Part shown: positions 7,654-16,382 of the stretch, in pieces
Layout: every line of letters begins with the position of its first letter
How positions within the stretch are numbered: position 1 is the stretch's first letter
Made by a program: the position numbers and the translations under genes
The notes under the pieces: model-generated
The model's input: only the letters and a program-made list of their open reading frames with translations
The model's database searches: none
What the model was told of the DNA's origin: nothing
Assembly (NCBI RefSeq): GCF_007992075.1
Contig: NZ_BJZO01000006.1
Coordinates: forward strand, 1 to 64,000
DNA: 64,000 nt
Source: Pararhodospirillum oryzae
GTDB taxonomy: Bacteria; Pseudomonadota; Alphaproteobacteria; Rhodospirillales; Rhodospirillaceae
Direction of reading: 5' to 3'

Positions 7654-8933
7654 TGGAACCCGTGACCTTTGGCGTTCTTGCCCTGGGCGGCCTGCTGGGC
7701 CTCATCGCCCTGCGCGTGCCGATCGGTGTCAGCCTGATTTTCGTGTCCTTCCTGGGTATCTGGGGCATCGCCGGGCCGCGTGCCGCCATGAGCATGCTGT
7801 CAACCATCCCGTATTCCTCTTCGGCGAGTTGGACGCTCAGCTCGATCCCGATGTTCCTGCTCATGGGGTACGTGGCCTATCACGCCGGCCTGACGCGCGG
7901 GTTGTTCGAGTCCGCGCGGGTGTGGCTGGGGTGGCTGCCGGGGGGGCTGGCGATTGCGTCGTTGACCGGGGCGAGCGCCTTCGCGGCGGTTTCGGGATCC
8001 TCGGTCGCCTGTTCGGCGGCGATCGGGCGCATCGCCATCCCCGAGATGCAGCGCCATGCCTACGACCTGCGCGTCGCCACCGGATCGGTCGCGGCCGGGG
8101 GCACGATCGGGGCGCTCATTCCCCCCTCGATCATCCTGATCTTGTTCGGGATCCAGTCGAACACCTCGATCAACGCGCTGTTCGCCGGCGGTCTGGTCAT
8201 CGGGCTTGCGTCCTTGGTCTTCTATATCGGCGCCGTCCTGGTGGTCTGGCGGGTCGATCCCAAGAGCCTGCCCAGCACCGAGAGCTACACCATGGGCGAG
8301 CGCTGGGCCAAGACGCTGGAGATCTGGCCGGTCTTGCTGCTGATCATCGCGGTTTTGGGCGGGTTGTTCGCCGGATTGTTCACCGCGACCGAAGCCGGCG
8401 CCTTCGGGGCCTTCATGGCGATTGCCCTTGGCCTTGCCCGGCGCTCGCTGAGCTGGGCCGGACTGCGCGAAAGCCTGGTCGATACCGTGCTGTCCTCGGG
8501 GGCCTTGTTCATCATCGCCACCGGGGCCGGGCTTTTCACGCGGCTGGTCGCGATGTCCGGGCTTTCCCAGGAAATCGGCCAGCTGGTCGAGGGCATCGGC
8601 CTGGGCACCACCGGTCTGCTGCTGGCGATCAGCCTGATTTACCTTGCGCTCGGCATGTTCCTGGAACCCATCGGCGCCCTTTTGCTGACCTTGCCGCTGT
8701 TCTTGCCCCTGGTCCATGCCCATGGCGTGGATACGATCTGGTTTGGTCTGCTGGTCGCGAAGCTCCTGGAAATCGGCATGATCACGCCGCCGGTCGGGCT
8801 GAACGTCTTCGTCATCCATTCGGTGGCGAGGGACTACGCAAGGCTGGAACAGATCTTCGCCGGCATTGTTCCGTTCCTGGTCGCCGATCTTGTTCTTGTC
8901 GTCGGAATGCTTCTTGCCCGGGGTTGGTTCTAG
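7653..8933 (+). CDS. TRAP transporter large permease (DctM type)
   Basis: Large transport subunit, 426 residues with about 12 hydrophobic segments, the expected size. It shows the DctM hallmarks: SAFAAVSGSSVACSAAIG near residues 108-125, GGTIGALIPPSIILI near 148-162, and a second pseudo-repeat with TEAGAFGAF near 248 and ITPPVGLNVFVI near 376. This subunit carries the sodium-coupled substrate path. The ATG shares one base with the stop of the small permease. A 106-bp gap separates it from the catabolic genes, with no terminator that I can see. Confidence 0.93.
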   Translation: MEPVTFGVLALGGLLGLIALRVPIGVSLIFVSFLGIWGIAGPRAAMSMLSTIPYSSSASWTLSSIPMFLLMGYVAYHAGLTRGLFESARVWLGWLPGGLAIASLTGASAFAAVSGSSVACSAAIGRIAIPEMQRHAYDLRVATGSVAAGGTIGALIPPSIILILFGIQSNTSINALFAGGLVIGLASLVFYIGAVLVVWRVDPKSLPSTESYTMGERWAKTLEIWPVLLLIIAVLGGLFAGLFTATEAGAFGAFMAIALGLARRSLSWAGLRESLVDTVLSSGALFIIATGAGLFTRLVAMSGLSQEIGQLVEGIGLGTTGLLLAISLIYLALGMFLEPIGALLLTLPLFLPLVHAHGVDTIWFGLLVAKLLEIGMITPPVGLNVFVIHSVARDYARLEQIFAGIVPFLVADLVLVVGMLLARGWF

Positions 8934-9039
8934 ATTTTCTCCGGCTCCGACCGGCGGATGTGCCCGCTTCTTGCAGGGAACCGCGTTTTCCACCCCGACA
9001 GGGTTTTGCGCGACCCAAAATACGCTAAGGAGATCCTGA

Positions 9040-9807
9040 ATGGATATTACCAACCAGATTGCCCTGGTGACGGGCGGAGGAAGCGGCCTGGGCGCGGCGA
9101 CGGCGCGTCGGCTGGCCCGGCACGGGGCGCGCGTCGCGGTCTTGGATCTGAGCGAGGCGGCGGCCGCCGGCGTGGCGGCCGGGATGGACGGGCTGGCCGT
9201 GGCCGCCGATGTCAGTCAGGCGGCGGAGGTCGAGGCGGCCTTTGCCCGCGTCGCCCAGGCGTGGGGCGGCCCTCCGCGAATCGTCGTGAACTGCGCGGGC
9301 ATCGGCACCGCCGCGCGCATCCTGCCGCGCGACGGCAGTCTGACGACCGACCTCTTCGACCGCACGATCCGCGTGAACCTGATCGGCACCTACACGGTTC
9401 TGAGCGTGGCCGCGCGGGCCATGAGCGGGCTTGATCCGGTCGATTCCGATGGCGCCCGGGGGGTGATCGTCAACACCGCCTCGATCGCCTTCCAGGACGG
9501 ACAGATCGGACAGGCGGCCTACGCGGCCTCGAAGGGGGGCGTTGCCTCCCTGACCTTGCCGGCCGCGCGCGAGCTGGCGCGGTTCGGGATCCGTGTCATG
9601 GCCATCGCCCCCGGTCTTTTTGAAACAGCCATGAGCGCCGGCCTGGGCCCGGAGGTGCGCGCGGCCCTTGAAGCCGGGTTGCCCTTTCCCTCGCGCATGG
9701 GCCAGCCCGAGGAATTCGCCATGCTGGTTCAGCATATCGTCGAAAACCCCTTGTTGAACGGAGAAGTCATTCGCATCGACAGCGCCGTTCGTCTGGCACC
9801 GAAATAA
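9040..9807 (+). CDS. Short-chain dehydrogenase, probable 3-hydroxyacyl-CoA dehydrogenase
   Basis: Classical SDR of 255 residues. The cofactor motif TGGGSGLG is at residues 11-18 and LDL near 35-37 favours NAD. The catalytic tetrad is visible: N113, S148, Y161 and K165 (YAASK). Overall it resembles type II 3-hydroxyacyl-CoA dehydrogenases (HSD10-like). In the operon it would oxidise the 3-hydroxy-3-arylpropionyl-CoA formed by the neighbouring hydratase to the 3-keto thioester. This matches the phenylhydroxypropionyl-CoA dehydrogenase step I recall from the Agrobacterium hydroxycinnamate pathway. AAGGAG precedes the ATG; 13 bp separate it from the next gene. Confidence 0.87.
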   Translation: MDITNQIALVTGGGSGLGAATARRLARHGARVAVLDLSEAAAAGVAAGMDGLAVAADVSQAAEVEAAFARVAQAWGGPPRIVVNCAGIGTAARILPRDGSLTTDLFDRTIRVNLIGTYTVLSVAARAMSGLDPVDSDGARGVIVNTASIAFQDGQIGQAAYAASKGGVASLTLPAARELARFGIRVMAIAPGLFETAMSAGLGPEVRAALEAGLPFPSRMGQPEEFAMLVQHIVENPLLNGEVIRIDSAVRLAPK

Positions 9808-9820
9808 GGAAATCCATCGC

Positions 9821-10591
9821 ATGCCGAAAGGAATTTACACCGACTCTTCCTACGATGGAAAGTGCGCGGAACTCGCCTTGATCCGCGAGGACAAGCGTAA
9901 TGCCATGTCCGACGGTCTCCTGGCTGAAATAGAAAGGTTTTACACGACCTTGCCCTCCGAGGTCCGCGTTGTGGTCTTGCATGGGCGGGGCGGGCATTAC
10001 TGCTCGGGTCTTGATCTGGCCGAGCACGTTTCGCGGAGCGCCGAGGAGGGAGTCCACCACTCCCGCAACTGGCACCGGGTCATGGACCTGATTCAGTTCG
10101 GTGGCGTGGTGACGGTCAGCGCCATGACCGGGGCTGTCATCGGCGGCGGCCTGGAACTGGCGACGGCCACCCATGTCCGCATCGCCGAACCCTCGGTCAT
10201 GTTCCAGCTTCCCGAAGGGCGGCGCGGCATTTTCGTGGGGGGCGGCGCGACGGTCCGCGTGAGCCGGATTCTCGGCGCCGATCGCATGGTCGAAATGATG
10301 CTGACCGGGCGCAAGTACACCGCCGAGGAAGGAGTGCGGCTTGGCCTCGCCCATTACGCCGTCGGCGAGGGCGAGGCGCTGCCCCTGGCCCGGGATCTGG
10401 CTCTGAGAATCGCGTCAAACGCGCCGATGTCGAACTACTTCATGATCAACGCGCTGACGCGGATCAACGACATGTCGCGCGCCGACGGGCTGTTCACCGA
10501 AAGCCTGGCCGCCGCGCTCGTTCAAACCACGCCCGATGCCGAAGAAGGACTCAAGGCTTTCCTGGAGAAACGGTCTCCCACGTTCCGCTGA
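9821..10591 (+). CDS. Enoyl-CoA hydratase/isomerase (crotonase family)
   Basis: Crotonase-fold protein of 256 residues. The first oxyanion-hole segment is HGRGGHYCSGLDL (residues 54-66) and the second is GAVIGGGLELA (104-114); E132 in PEGRRG sits where the family places a catalytic acid. A probable role is hydration of feruloyl-CoA or p-coumaroyl-CoA to the 3-hydroxy thioester. Some relatives (feruloyl-CoA hydratase-lyase) also cleave this to vanillin, but the adjacent SDR dehydrogenase and amidohydrolase suggest that here oxidation follows rather than cleavage. Length and motifs cannot separate the two activities. Confidence 0.86.
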   Translation: MPKGIYTDSSYDGKCAELALIREDKRNAMSDGLLAEIERFYTTLPSEVRVVVLHGRGGHYCSGLDLAEHVSRSAEEGVHHSRNWHRVMDLIQFGGVVTVSAMTGAVIGGGLELATATHVRIAEPSVMFQLPEGRRGIFVGGGATVRVSRILGADRMVEMMLTGRKYTAEEGVRLGLAHYAVGEGEALPLARDLALRIASNAPMSNYFMINALTRINDMSRADGLFTESLAAALVQTTPDAEEGLKAFLEKRSPTFR

Positions 10592-10615
10592 CACAAAAAC
10601 ACAGGGAGGTAAAAA

Positions 10616-12490
10616 ATGACGGCACAACCAAAAGAAAAAGCGCCGGCTGGAGTGACTGAACGCGCCGAATGGGCGCGTCAGCATACCTTGACGCGCTACG
10701 TGCCCCACAAGGTCAACCGCGAGGTCCGCCCCGATGGCACGATCTTGTTGCGCTCCGGCTACGACCTGCCCCCTCACGCCCCCAATACCGGGGCCTGGCT
10801 GCACGAATGGGCGGAAAAGGCGCCTTATCGGGTGGCGGTTTCCGAACGCCCCGTCGAGGGGGTGGGCTGGCGGAACGTCACCTACGCCGAGTTGCTTGAT
10901 CAGGTGCGCGCGATCGCCTCATCCCTTCTGGCGCGAGGGCTGGGGCCAAACGATCCCATCGTCATCATGTCGGGCAACGGGCTTGATCACCTGTTGCTGT
11001 CCCTGGCCGCGCAATACATCGGCGTGCCGGTGGTGCCGCTGGCCGAACAGTATTCGCTGATCACCGAAGCCCACGGGCGGCTGGTCTTCGTCCTGGACCT
11101 GGTGCATCCCAAGATGGCCTTCGTGGACGACGCCACCCGCTATGCCGAGGCCCTGGCCCTGCCGCAGCTTGACGGGGTGGAGATCGTCGCCTCCCGGGGC
11201 TGGACCTCGCGTCCCGTCACCTTGATGGCCGAGCTGTTGAAGGGGGATGCCCGCGTCGACCTGGAAGCCGCCCATGCCGCCGTCGGGCCGGACACGCTGG
11301 CGAAGATCCTGTTCACCTCCGGCTCCAGCGCCATGCCCAAGGGGGTTTTGACCACGCACCGCATGATGTGCGTGAACCAGGCGCAGATTGCGGTGGTCTT
11401 GCCGTTCCTCGACGACCATGCGCCGCGCATCACCGACTGGCTGCCCTGGAACCATGTCTTTGGCGGCAGTCACAACGTCAACATGATGCTGGCCCACGGC
11501 GGCACGCTGACCATCGACAGCGGCAAGCCGACCGGAAAGGACTTCGCCACCACCTTGAAAAACCGCACGGACCGGCCGGGGACCCTGGCCTTCAACGTGC
11601 CGGTGGGCTGGGTGATGATGACCGAGGCCCTGAAGGACAATCCGGCCTTGCAGCGTCACATCTTCAAGGACCAGCAGCTTTTGTTCTACGCCGGCGCGTC
11701 CTTGCCGCAAAACGTGTGGGACGCCCTTGAGAGTTTTTGCTTCGAAGCCCGGGGCGGGTTGCCGCTGATGATTTCAAGCTGGGGTCTGACCGAAACGGCG
11801 CCCGCCTGCCTGATGGTGCATGAACCGATCGGGCGTTCGGGCGTGATCGGCGTGCCGTTGCCCGGGGTCACGGTGAAGCTCATCCCCGACGCCGACATGC
11901 GCTGCGAAATCCGGGTCAAGGGGCCCAACGTGATGGAGGGGTATTACAACGCCCCCGACAAGACGGCGGCGGCCTTTGACGAGGAAGGGTTTTTCATCAC
12001 CGGCGATGCCGTGCGCTTCGTCGATGTGACCGACCCCGACCGGGGCCTGGTGTTCGACGGCCGCGTCTCCGAGGACTTCAAGCTGGAAACCGGGACCTGG
12101 GTCCAGGCCGGAAGCCTGCGCATGACCGTGCTCACGGAGCTTAAGGGGCTGGCGCAGGACGTGGTGATCTGCGGACACGACCGGGGCGAGGTCGGATTGT
12201 TCATCTTCCCGGTTCCCGGCCTTGCCGAGGACGGCGAGGTCACCCGGGGCGCGATCACGGATGCGCACCTGATGGCACGGGTCGAGGCCGCCTTGCGGAC
12301 GATGAACACCCATGTCACCGGCTCGGCCAAGCGCATCACGCGCGCCCTCATCCTGGCCGAGCCGCCCTCGCTCAAGAACCACGAAATCACCGACAAGGGA
12401 TCTCTCAATATCAAGAAGATCCTCACCCACCGGGCCGACCTGCTCGAACGGCTCTACGACAACGAAGATCCGGCGCTGATCCGCGTCTGA
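10616..12490 (+). CDS. fcs: Feruloyl-CoA synthase
   Basis: Acyl-adenylate-forming CoA ligase, 624 residues, long for the superfamily but normal for feruloyl-CoA synthases. The phosphate-binding motif LFTSGSSAMPKG is near residues 230-241, the SWGLTETAPAC segment near 387-397, and the hinge region with FDGRVSEDFKLETG near 480-493. It lacks the usual GRxKD signature and has the FKLxTG form seen in this subfamily. It activates ferulate and related hydroxycinnamates to CoA thioesters with ATP, the committing step of the route. AGGGAGG lies just before the ATG. Confidence 0.9.
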   Translation: MTAQPKEKAPAGVTERAEWARQHTLTRYVPHKVNREVRPDGTILLRSGYDLPPHAPNTGAWLHEWAEKAPYRVAVSERPVEGVGWRNVTYAELLDQVRAIASSLLARGLGPNDPIVIMSGNGLDHLLLSLAAQYIGVPVVPLAEQYSLITEAHGRLVFVLDLVHPKMAFVDDATRYAEALALPQLDGVEIVASRGWTSRPVTLMAELLKGDARVDLEAAHAAVGPDTLAKILFTSGSSAMPKGVLTTHRMMCVNQAQIAVVLPFLDDHAPRITDWLPWNHVFGGSHNVNMMLAHGGTLTIDSGKPTGKDFATTLKNRTDRPGTLAFNVPVGWVMMTEALKDNPALQRHIFKDQQLLFYAGASLPQNVWDALESFCFEARGGLPLMISSWGLTETAPACLMVHEPIGRSGVIGVPLPGVTVKLIPDADMRCEIRVKGPNVMEGYYNAPDKTAAAFDEEGFFITGDAVRFVDVTDPDRGLVFDGRVSEDFKLETGTWVQAGSLRMTVLTELKGLAQDVVICGHDRGEVGLFIFPVPGLAEDGEVTRGAITDAHLMARVEAALRTMNTHVTGSAKRITRALILAEPPSLKNHEITDKGSLNIKKILTHRADLLERLYDNEDPALIRV

Positions 12491-12501
12491 GGGAGGATTC
12501 C

Positions 12502-13374
12502 ATGGTTGATTTCTCGTCGGTCCGCGCGATCGACATGCACATTCATGCCGAGGAGCCGTGCGGCTGCCATGCCGACGACGGGTACGACGACCTGCAACGG
12601 AGCATGGCCGAATACTTCGGCGCTCCCTGGCGTCATCCGCCGACCATTCCCGAAACGGCGGCCCACTACCGCGCGCACAACATTGCGGCGGTGATTTTTC
12701 CCGTCGACGCGGAGCGGGAGACCGGGTACCGGCGCTACGATAACTACGAGGTGGCCGACCTGGTGGCGGCCCATTCCGATATCCTGATCCCCTTCGCGTC
12801 CATTGATCCGGCCAAGGGCAAGCTGGGCGCCCGCGAAGCCCGCGACCTGGTGGAAAACCACAATGTCCAGGGGTTCAAGTTCCATCCCACCATGCAGGGG
12901 TTTTTCCCCAACGACCGCATGGCCTGGCCGCTTTACGAGGCCATCGCCGAAACGGGCAAGCCCGCGCTTTTTCACACCGGGCAAACCGGCGTGGGCTCGG
13001 GCATGCGGGGCGGCAACGGGATGCGGCTCAAGTATTCCAACCCCTTGTATCTCGACGACGTGGCGGTGGATTTCCCCGACATGCCGATCATTCTCGCCCA
13101 CCCCTCGTTCCCCTGGCAAGAAGAGGCGCTCGCCGTCGCCCAGCACAAGCCCAATGTGTACATCGACCTGTCGGGGTGGTCGCCGAAGTACTTTCCGCCC
13201 CTTCTCGTGCGCTACGCCAACACGCTTTTGAAGGACAAGATGCTGTTCGGCTCGGACTGGCCGATGATCGCGCCCGAGAAATGGCTTGATGCGTTCGACA
13301 AGGCCGAGTTCCGCGACGAGGTCCGGCCTTTGATCTTGAAGGAAAACGCCATGCGGCTGCTGGGGGTGTCATGA
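12502..13374 (+). CDS. Amidohydrolase-family protein, candidate beta-ketoacyl-CoA hydrolase
   Basis: Metal-dependent amidohydrolase of the ACMSD-like (amidohydrolase 2) subgroup, 290 residues. Metal ligands are apparent: H13 and H15 (DMHIH), histidines in KFHPT, LFHTGQTG and ILAHPSFPW, and the Asp of LFGSDWP near the C-terminus. Such enzymes catalyse hydrolysis or non-hydrolytic C-C cleavage. In the Agrobacterium hydroxycinnamate cluster, as I recall it, an amidohydrolase-type protein handles the beta-keto-arylpropionyl-CoA step. The same position here suggests the same job, but the reaction is inferred. The stop overlaps the next start by ATGA. Confidence 0.8.
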   Translation: MVDFSSVRAIDMHIHAEEPCGCHADDGYDDLQRSMAEYFGAPWRHPPTIPETAAHYRAHNIAAVIFPVDAERETGYRRYDNYEVADLVAAHSDILIPFASIDPAKGKLGAREARDLVENHNVQGFKFHPTMQGFFPNDRMAWPLYEAIAETGKPALFHTGQTGVGSGMRGGNGMRLKYSNPLYLDDVAVDFPDMPIILAHPSFPWQEEALAVAQHKPNVYIDLSGWSPKYFPPLLVRYANTLLKDKMLFGSDWPMIAPEKWLDAFDKAEFRDEVRPLILKENAMRLLGVS

Positions 13375-14936
13375 GCACGTTCCACGCTCCGACCGACGAT
13401 ATCCTTTTCACGCTGCGCCACGTGGCCGGGGCCGAGCGTCTGCCCGACTGGGACGACGCGCTGGTCACCGACATCGTGGGCCATTTCGCCGCCTTCGCCG
13501 AAGGACGGATCGCGCCGCTTGACGCGACCGGAGACGCGCAAGGCTGCCGCCTGGTTGACGGACGGGTCCGCATGCCCGCCGGCTTCCCCGAGCTGTACCG
13601 CGAACTGGCCGAACAGGGCTGGCAGGGCCTGGCGGCACCGGAGCGTTTCGGGGGGCAGGGCCTCGGAGGCCCCACCCTGGCCGCCGTGAGCGAGATCTTC
13701 ACCGGCGCCAATCACGCCTTGCAAATGGTCACGTCGCTGGCCCATGGCGCCATTGCCCTGCTTACGCGGTTTGGCAGCGAGGCCCAGCAGGCGGCGTTCA
13801 TTCCGCCGCTTGCCGAGGGGCGCTGGCTTTCCACCATGGCCCTGACCGAACCGGGGGCGGGCTCGGACCTTTCCGCGATTCGCACCCGCGCCAGCCGCGA
13901 CGGGGAGGGCTGGCGGATCGATGGCGAGAAGATTTTCATTTCCGGTGGCGACCAGGACATGAGCGAGGAGATTCTTCACCTCGTGCTGGCCCGCACCGGG
14001 ACCCTGGCCGACGGCGTGCGCGGGCTGAGTTTGTTCGCCTGCCGCTCTCACCGGCCCGACGGGCAGCGCAACGCCATCACCGTGGCCCGGATCGAGGAAA
14101 AGCTGGGCCTGCATGCCTCCCCGACCTGTCACCTGATCTTCGACGGGGCGCTGGGGGAACTGGTGGGCGAGGAGGGGGGCGGTCTCCAGGCCATGTTCGC
14201 GATGATGAACCACGCCCGCCTTGACGTGGCGTTGCAAGGCGTGGCGCATGCCGCGCGTGCCGCCGACCTCGCGCGCCACTATGCCCGCGAGCGCCAGCAA
14301 GGACGCGACGCGGCCGGGCAGCGGGTCACCATCGACCAGCACGCGGACGTCGCGCGCATGATCGACACCTGCGACGCCCTGGCTCTGGGCGGGCGGGCGC
14401 TGTGCCTGATCACCCTGGTGGCCCACGAGCTGGGCACGGAGCCCGATTTCGTGGCCTTCATGACCCCGGTGTGCAAGTACTTCTGCACCGAGGCCGGCAA
14501 CCGGGCGGCGGACCTGGCCATCCAGGTCATGGGCGGCTACGGCTACCTGCGCGAATACGGGGCCGAGCAGAATTGGCGCGACTGCCGGATTTGCGCCATC
14601 TACGAAGGCACCAACGGCATCCACGCGCGCACCACGGCCACGCGGTCCGTGGCGGTGAACGACGGTGCCGGCGCCCGGGCGTTCGCGGCCTTCCTGCGCC
14701 AAAGCGCCCCGTTCCTGGATGGTCCCGCGAGCGCCTGGGAAGCCGAGGCCCACCGCGTGGCCGCCAGCAACGATCCGGCGGCGCAGGCTCACGCCTTCAT
14801 GGAAGCAACCTGTGACCTGGCCTACCGCGCGGCCTGGGCCCGACTCGCCGCCGTGGCCGACCGGGCCGTTGACCCGGCGCGCCTGCTGCGCCTGGCCGCG
14901 CGGGAGCTGCCCTCGGACAGGCGGATCGCGTGCTGA
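13371..14936 (+). CDS. Acyl-CoA dehydrogenase family protein
   Basis: FAD-dependent acyl-CoA dehydrogenase, 521 residues. The substrate/FAD motif TEPGAGSDLSAIRT is near residues 161-174, QVMGGYGYLREY near 385-396, and the catalytic Glu is in YEGTNGIHA near 410-418. The C-terminal extension past residue 430 is the helical domain found in longer members. It overlaps the amidohydrolase by 4 nt and is the last gene of the cluster. It could convert dihydro-hydroxycinnamoyl-CoA to hydroxycinnamoyl-CoA, so that phenylpropanoates enter the same pathway; this is inference from context. Confidence 0.88.
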   Translation: MSTFHAPTDDILFTLRHVAGAERLPDWDDALVTDIVGHFAAFAEGRIAPLDATGDAQGCRLVDGRVRMPAGFPELYRELAEQGWQGLAAPERFGGQGLGGPTLAAVSEIFTGANHALQMVTSLAHGAIALLTRFGSEAQQAAFIPPLAEGRWLSTMALTEPGAGSDLSAIRTRASRDGEGWRIDGEKIFISGGDQDMSEEILHLVLARTGTLADGVRGLSLFACRSHRPDGQRNAITVARIEEKLGLHASPTCHLIFDGALGELVGEEGGGLQAMFAMMNHARLDVALQGVAHAARAADLARHYARERQQGRDAAGQRVTIDQHADVARMIDTCDALALGGRALCLITLVAHELGTEPDFVAFMTPVCKYFCTEAGNRAADLAIQVMGGYGYLREYGAEQNWRDCRICAIYEGTNGIHARTTATRSVAVNDGAGARAFAAFLRQSAPFLDGPASAWEAEAHRVAASNDPAAQAHAFMEATCDLAYRAAWARLAAVADRAVDPARLLRLAARELPSDRRIAC

Positions 14937-15090
14937 CACGGGCGGGGCGCGCGGCGTGAGCCGTCCGTGCCTTCCCAAGGCCCCCCGGCCCGGGCGGGGA
15001 CGGGGGGCGGGAGACCCGATTCGCGGCGGGCCTCGCGGGGGGCGGGGCTTGCCTGGCCTTCCTGACGGCGCGCGGGGGCCCGCGCCCGGG

Positions 15091-15117
15091 ATCCCCAGGC
15101 CGGGGATTAGGTTTTTT
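15091..15117 (+). terminator. Possible terminator of the catabolic operon
   Basis: ATCCCC at 15091-15096 pairs with GGGGAT at 15102-15107 around a 5-nt loop, and six T residues lie at 15112-15117 after TAGG. The stem is short and the T-run displaced by four bases, so efficiency is uncertain. The 150 bp before it are GC-rich and hold no gene. Confidence 0.5.
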
Positions 15118-15165
15118 CGTGCAACCTGGGGACTGTTCCCGTGTATCCTGGGATAAGATCCGGCG

Positions 15166-15194
15166 TTGACCCCGGGCGGGGGGAAGGGTATAGA
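15166..15194 (+). promoter_or_regulatory. Sigma-70 promoter for rpmH
   Basis: TTGACC at 15166-15171, a 17-bp spacer, and TATAGA at 15189-15194 make one of the best consensus promoters in the window. It lies 54 bp upstream of the rpmH start and probably drives rpmH-rnpA-yidD and perhaps yidC. Confidence 0.75.
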
Positions 15195-15248
15195 CAGCCG
15201 CTCGACCAGGACCCGGCGCGGGCCGCGCCGTATTCGGAGTATTGACCG

Positions 15249-15383
15249 GTGAAACGTACTTACCAACCGTCTCGACTGGTGCGCAAGCGCCGCCATGGCT
15301 TCCGCAGCCGCAGCGCTACCGTGGGGGGGCGTCGTGTCCTCGCTGCCCGTCGGGCCAAGGGCCGCAAGCGTTTGTCCGCCTAG
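15249..15383 (+). CDS. rpmH: 50S ribosomal protein L34
   Basis: A 44-residue product with the unmistakable L34 sequence: [17 protein letters not shown] at the N-terminus, then an Arg/Lys/Ala-rich body ending in RLSA. It uses a GTG start at 15249 with GGAG at 15236-15239. L34 is a component of the large ribosomal subunit. It heads the conserved rpmH-rnpA-yidD-yidC block. Confidence 0.97.
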   Translation: MKRTYQPSRLVRKRRHGFRSRSATVGGRRVLAARRAKGRKRLSA

Positions 15384-15404
15384 GGCAAGGCCTCGTGCCT
15401 TGCC
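15384..15404 (+). other. Hairpin between rpmH and rnpA
   Basis: GGCAAGGC at 15384-15391 and GCCTTGCC at 15397-15404 form a perfect 8-bp stem with a 5-nt loop, directly after the rpmH stop. No T-run follows, so it is more likely an mRNA processing or stability element that sets the rpmH/rnpA ratio than a terminator. Confidence 0.55.
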
Positions 15405-15423
15405 TCCCCCGGACGTCCCGGCC

Positions 15424-15918
15424 GTGGACCGGGCCGTGAGCGCCCCCGATTCGGCGGGCGTTGTCGCGGCACCCGGTTCCGAGCCCTCTCCTGTTCCCCG
15501 AGCCGTGGTCGGCCGCTTGAAGCAGCGCGCCGACTTTTTGCGTGTGGCGGGTCGTCGCAGCAAAATGGCGACACCGGGGTTGGTGTTGCAGGTGGCACCC
15601 CAGCCCAAGGCCCGAGACCCCAAGGGGCGAGACCCAAAGGCCCAAGACCCCAAGGGTCGAGACCCCAAGGGACATGACGGGGGGGCGCTCCCGGCCTTGC
15701 GCGTGGGTTTCACCACCAGCCGCAAGGTGGGCGGCGCGGTGGAGCGCAACCGGGCCCGACGCCGGTTGCGGGCCGTGGTCGACATGGTGCTGCCCACCGA
15801 GGCGCGCCTGGGCCACGATTACGTGGTGATCGGGCGCGCGGCCACCGTGACCCGGCCTTTTGACCTCCTGGTGGCCGATCTGCGGCAGGCCCTGGGGCGT
15901 TTGGGCATGAGGCGATGA
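15424..15918 (+). CDS. rnpA: Ribonuclease P protein component
   Basis: RNase P protein. The core begins at [16 protein letters not shown] and contains the family signature [20 protein letters not shown]; it binds the RNase P RNA for tRNA 5' processing. The start is uncertain: GTG codons occur at 15424, 15436 and 15505, none with a good ribosome site, and coupling to rpmH is likely. A Lys/Asp/Pro-rich insertion of about 25 residues, made of four tandem 15-bp units, splits the first beta-strand region from the signature. The stop overlaps yidD by 4 nt. Confidence 0.9.
   Translation: MDRAVSAPDSAGVVAAPGSEPSPVPRAVVGRLKQRADFLRVAGRRSKMATPGLVLQVAPQPKARDPKGRDPKAQDPKGRDPKGHDGGALPALRVGFTTSRKVGGAVERNRARRRLRAVVDMVLPTEARLGHDYVVIGRAATVTRPFDLLVADLRQALGRLGMRR
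15613..15672 (+). repeat. Four in-frame 15-bp repeats within rnpA
   Basis: Four consecutive 15-bp units of the form CGAGACCCCAAGGGG (15613-15627, 15628-15642, 15643-15657, 15658-15672) encode (R/Q)DPK(G/A). Because the unit is a multiple of three, copy-number change would not break the gene. Confidence 0.9.
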
Positions 15919-16295
15919 AAATCTTCAAGGCACTCTCGACCGCGCTGTCGTGGCCCCTGATCGGGTTGATTCGCCTGTATCGCCTGGTTCTGTCGCCCCT
16001 GGTCGGGCAGCAGTGCCGGTTTGATCCCACCTGCAGCCGCTACACCGAGGAAGCGATTCGCCGCCATGGCCCCTTGTGGGGAATCTGGCTGGGGGCGCTG
16101 CGGATTTCGCGTTGCCATCCGTGGGGGGGCATGGGATACGATCCCGTCCCCGACGATCCCCGGCCCCGGTGGGGCCGCCGGCGCAAGGAGGCTCCCGCGC
16201 CCCTTCCAGGGGACCGAGGCGGCTGGCCCCCGGCGCCCGATCAGGACGCGGCGGGGACGGACGGGTCCGGGGCTCCCCCGCCGACCGTCACCTGA
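15915..16295 (+). CDS. yidD: Membrane protein insertion efficiency factor YidD
   Basis: YidD family, 126 residues. The amphipathic N-terminal part (residues 1-30) is followed by the family core [19 protein letters not shown] (about 34-52) and the RISRCHPW segment (63-70), with the conserved cysteines. It assists YidC-dependent insertion at the inner membrane. The core ends near residue 80; the remaining 45 residues are a Pro/Gly/charged tail that most family members lack. ATGA overlap with rnpA indicates coupling. Confidence 0.93.
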   Translation: MKIFKALSTALSWPLIGLIRLYRLVLSPLVGQQCRFDPTCSRYTEEAIRRHGPLWGIWLGALRISRCHPWGGMGYDPVPDDPRPRWGRRRKEAPAPLPGDRGGWPPAPDQDAAGTDGSGAPPPTVT

Positions 16296-16382
16296 CCTTT
16301 CCCGGACCCATGGCGTTGGGGCCGGAACGCTCCCTGGTCCCCGGCCGGGACGCAACCCCGTTGACGTGGAAAGACGGAACAC

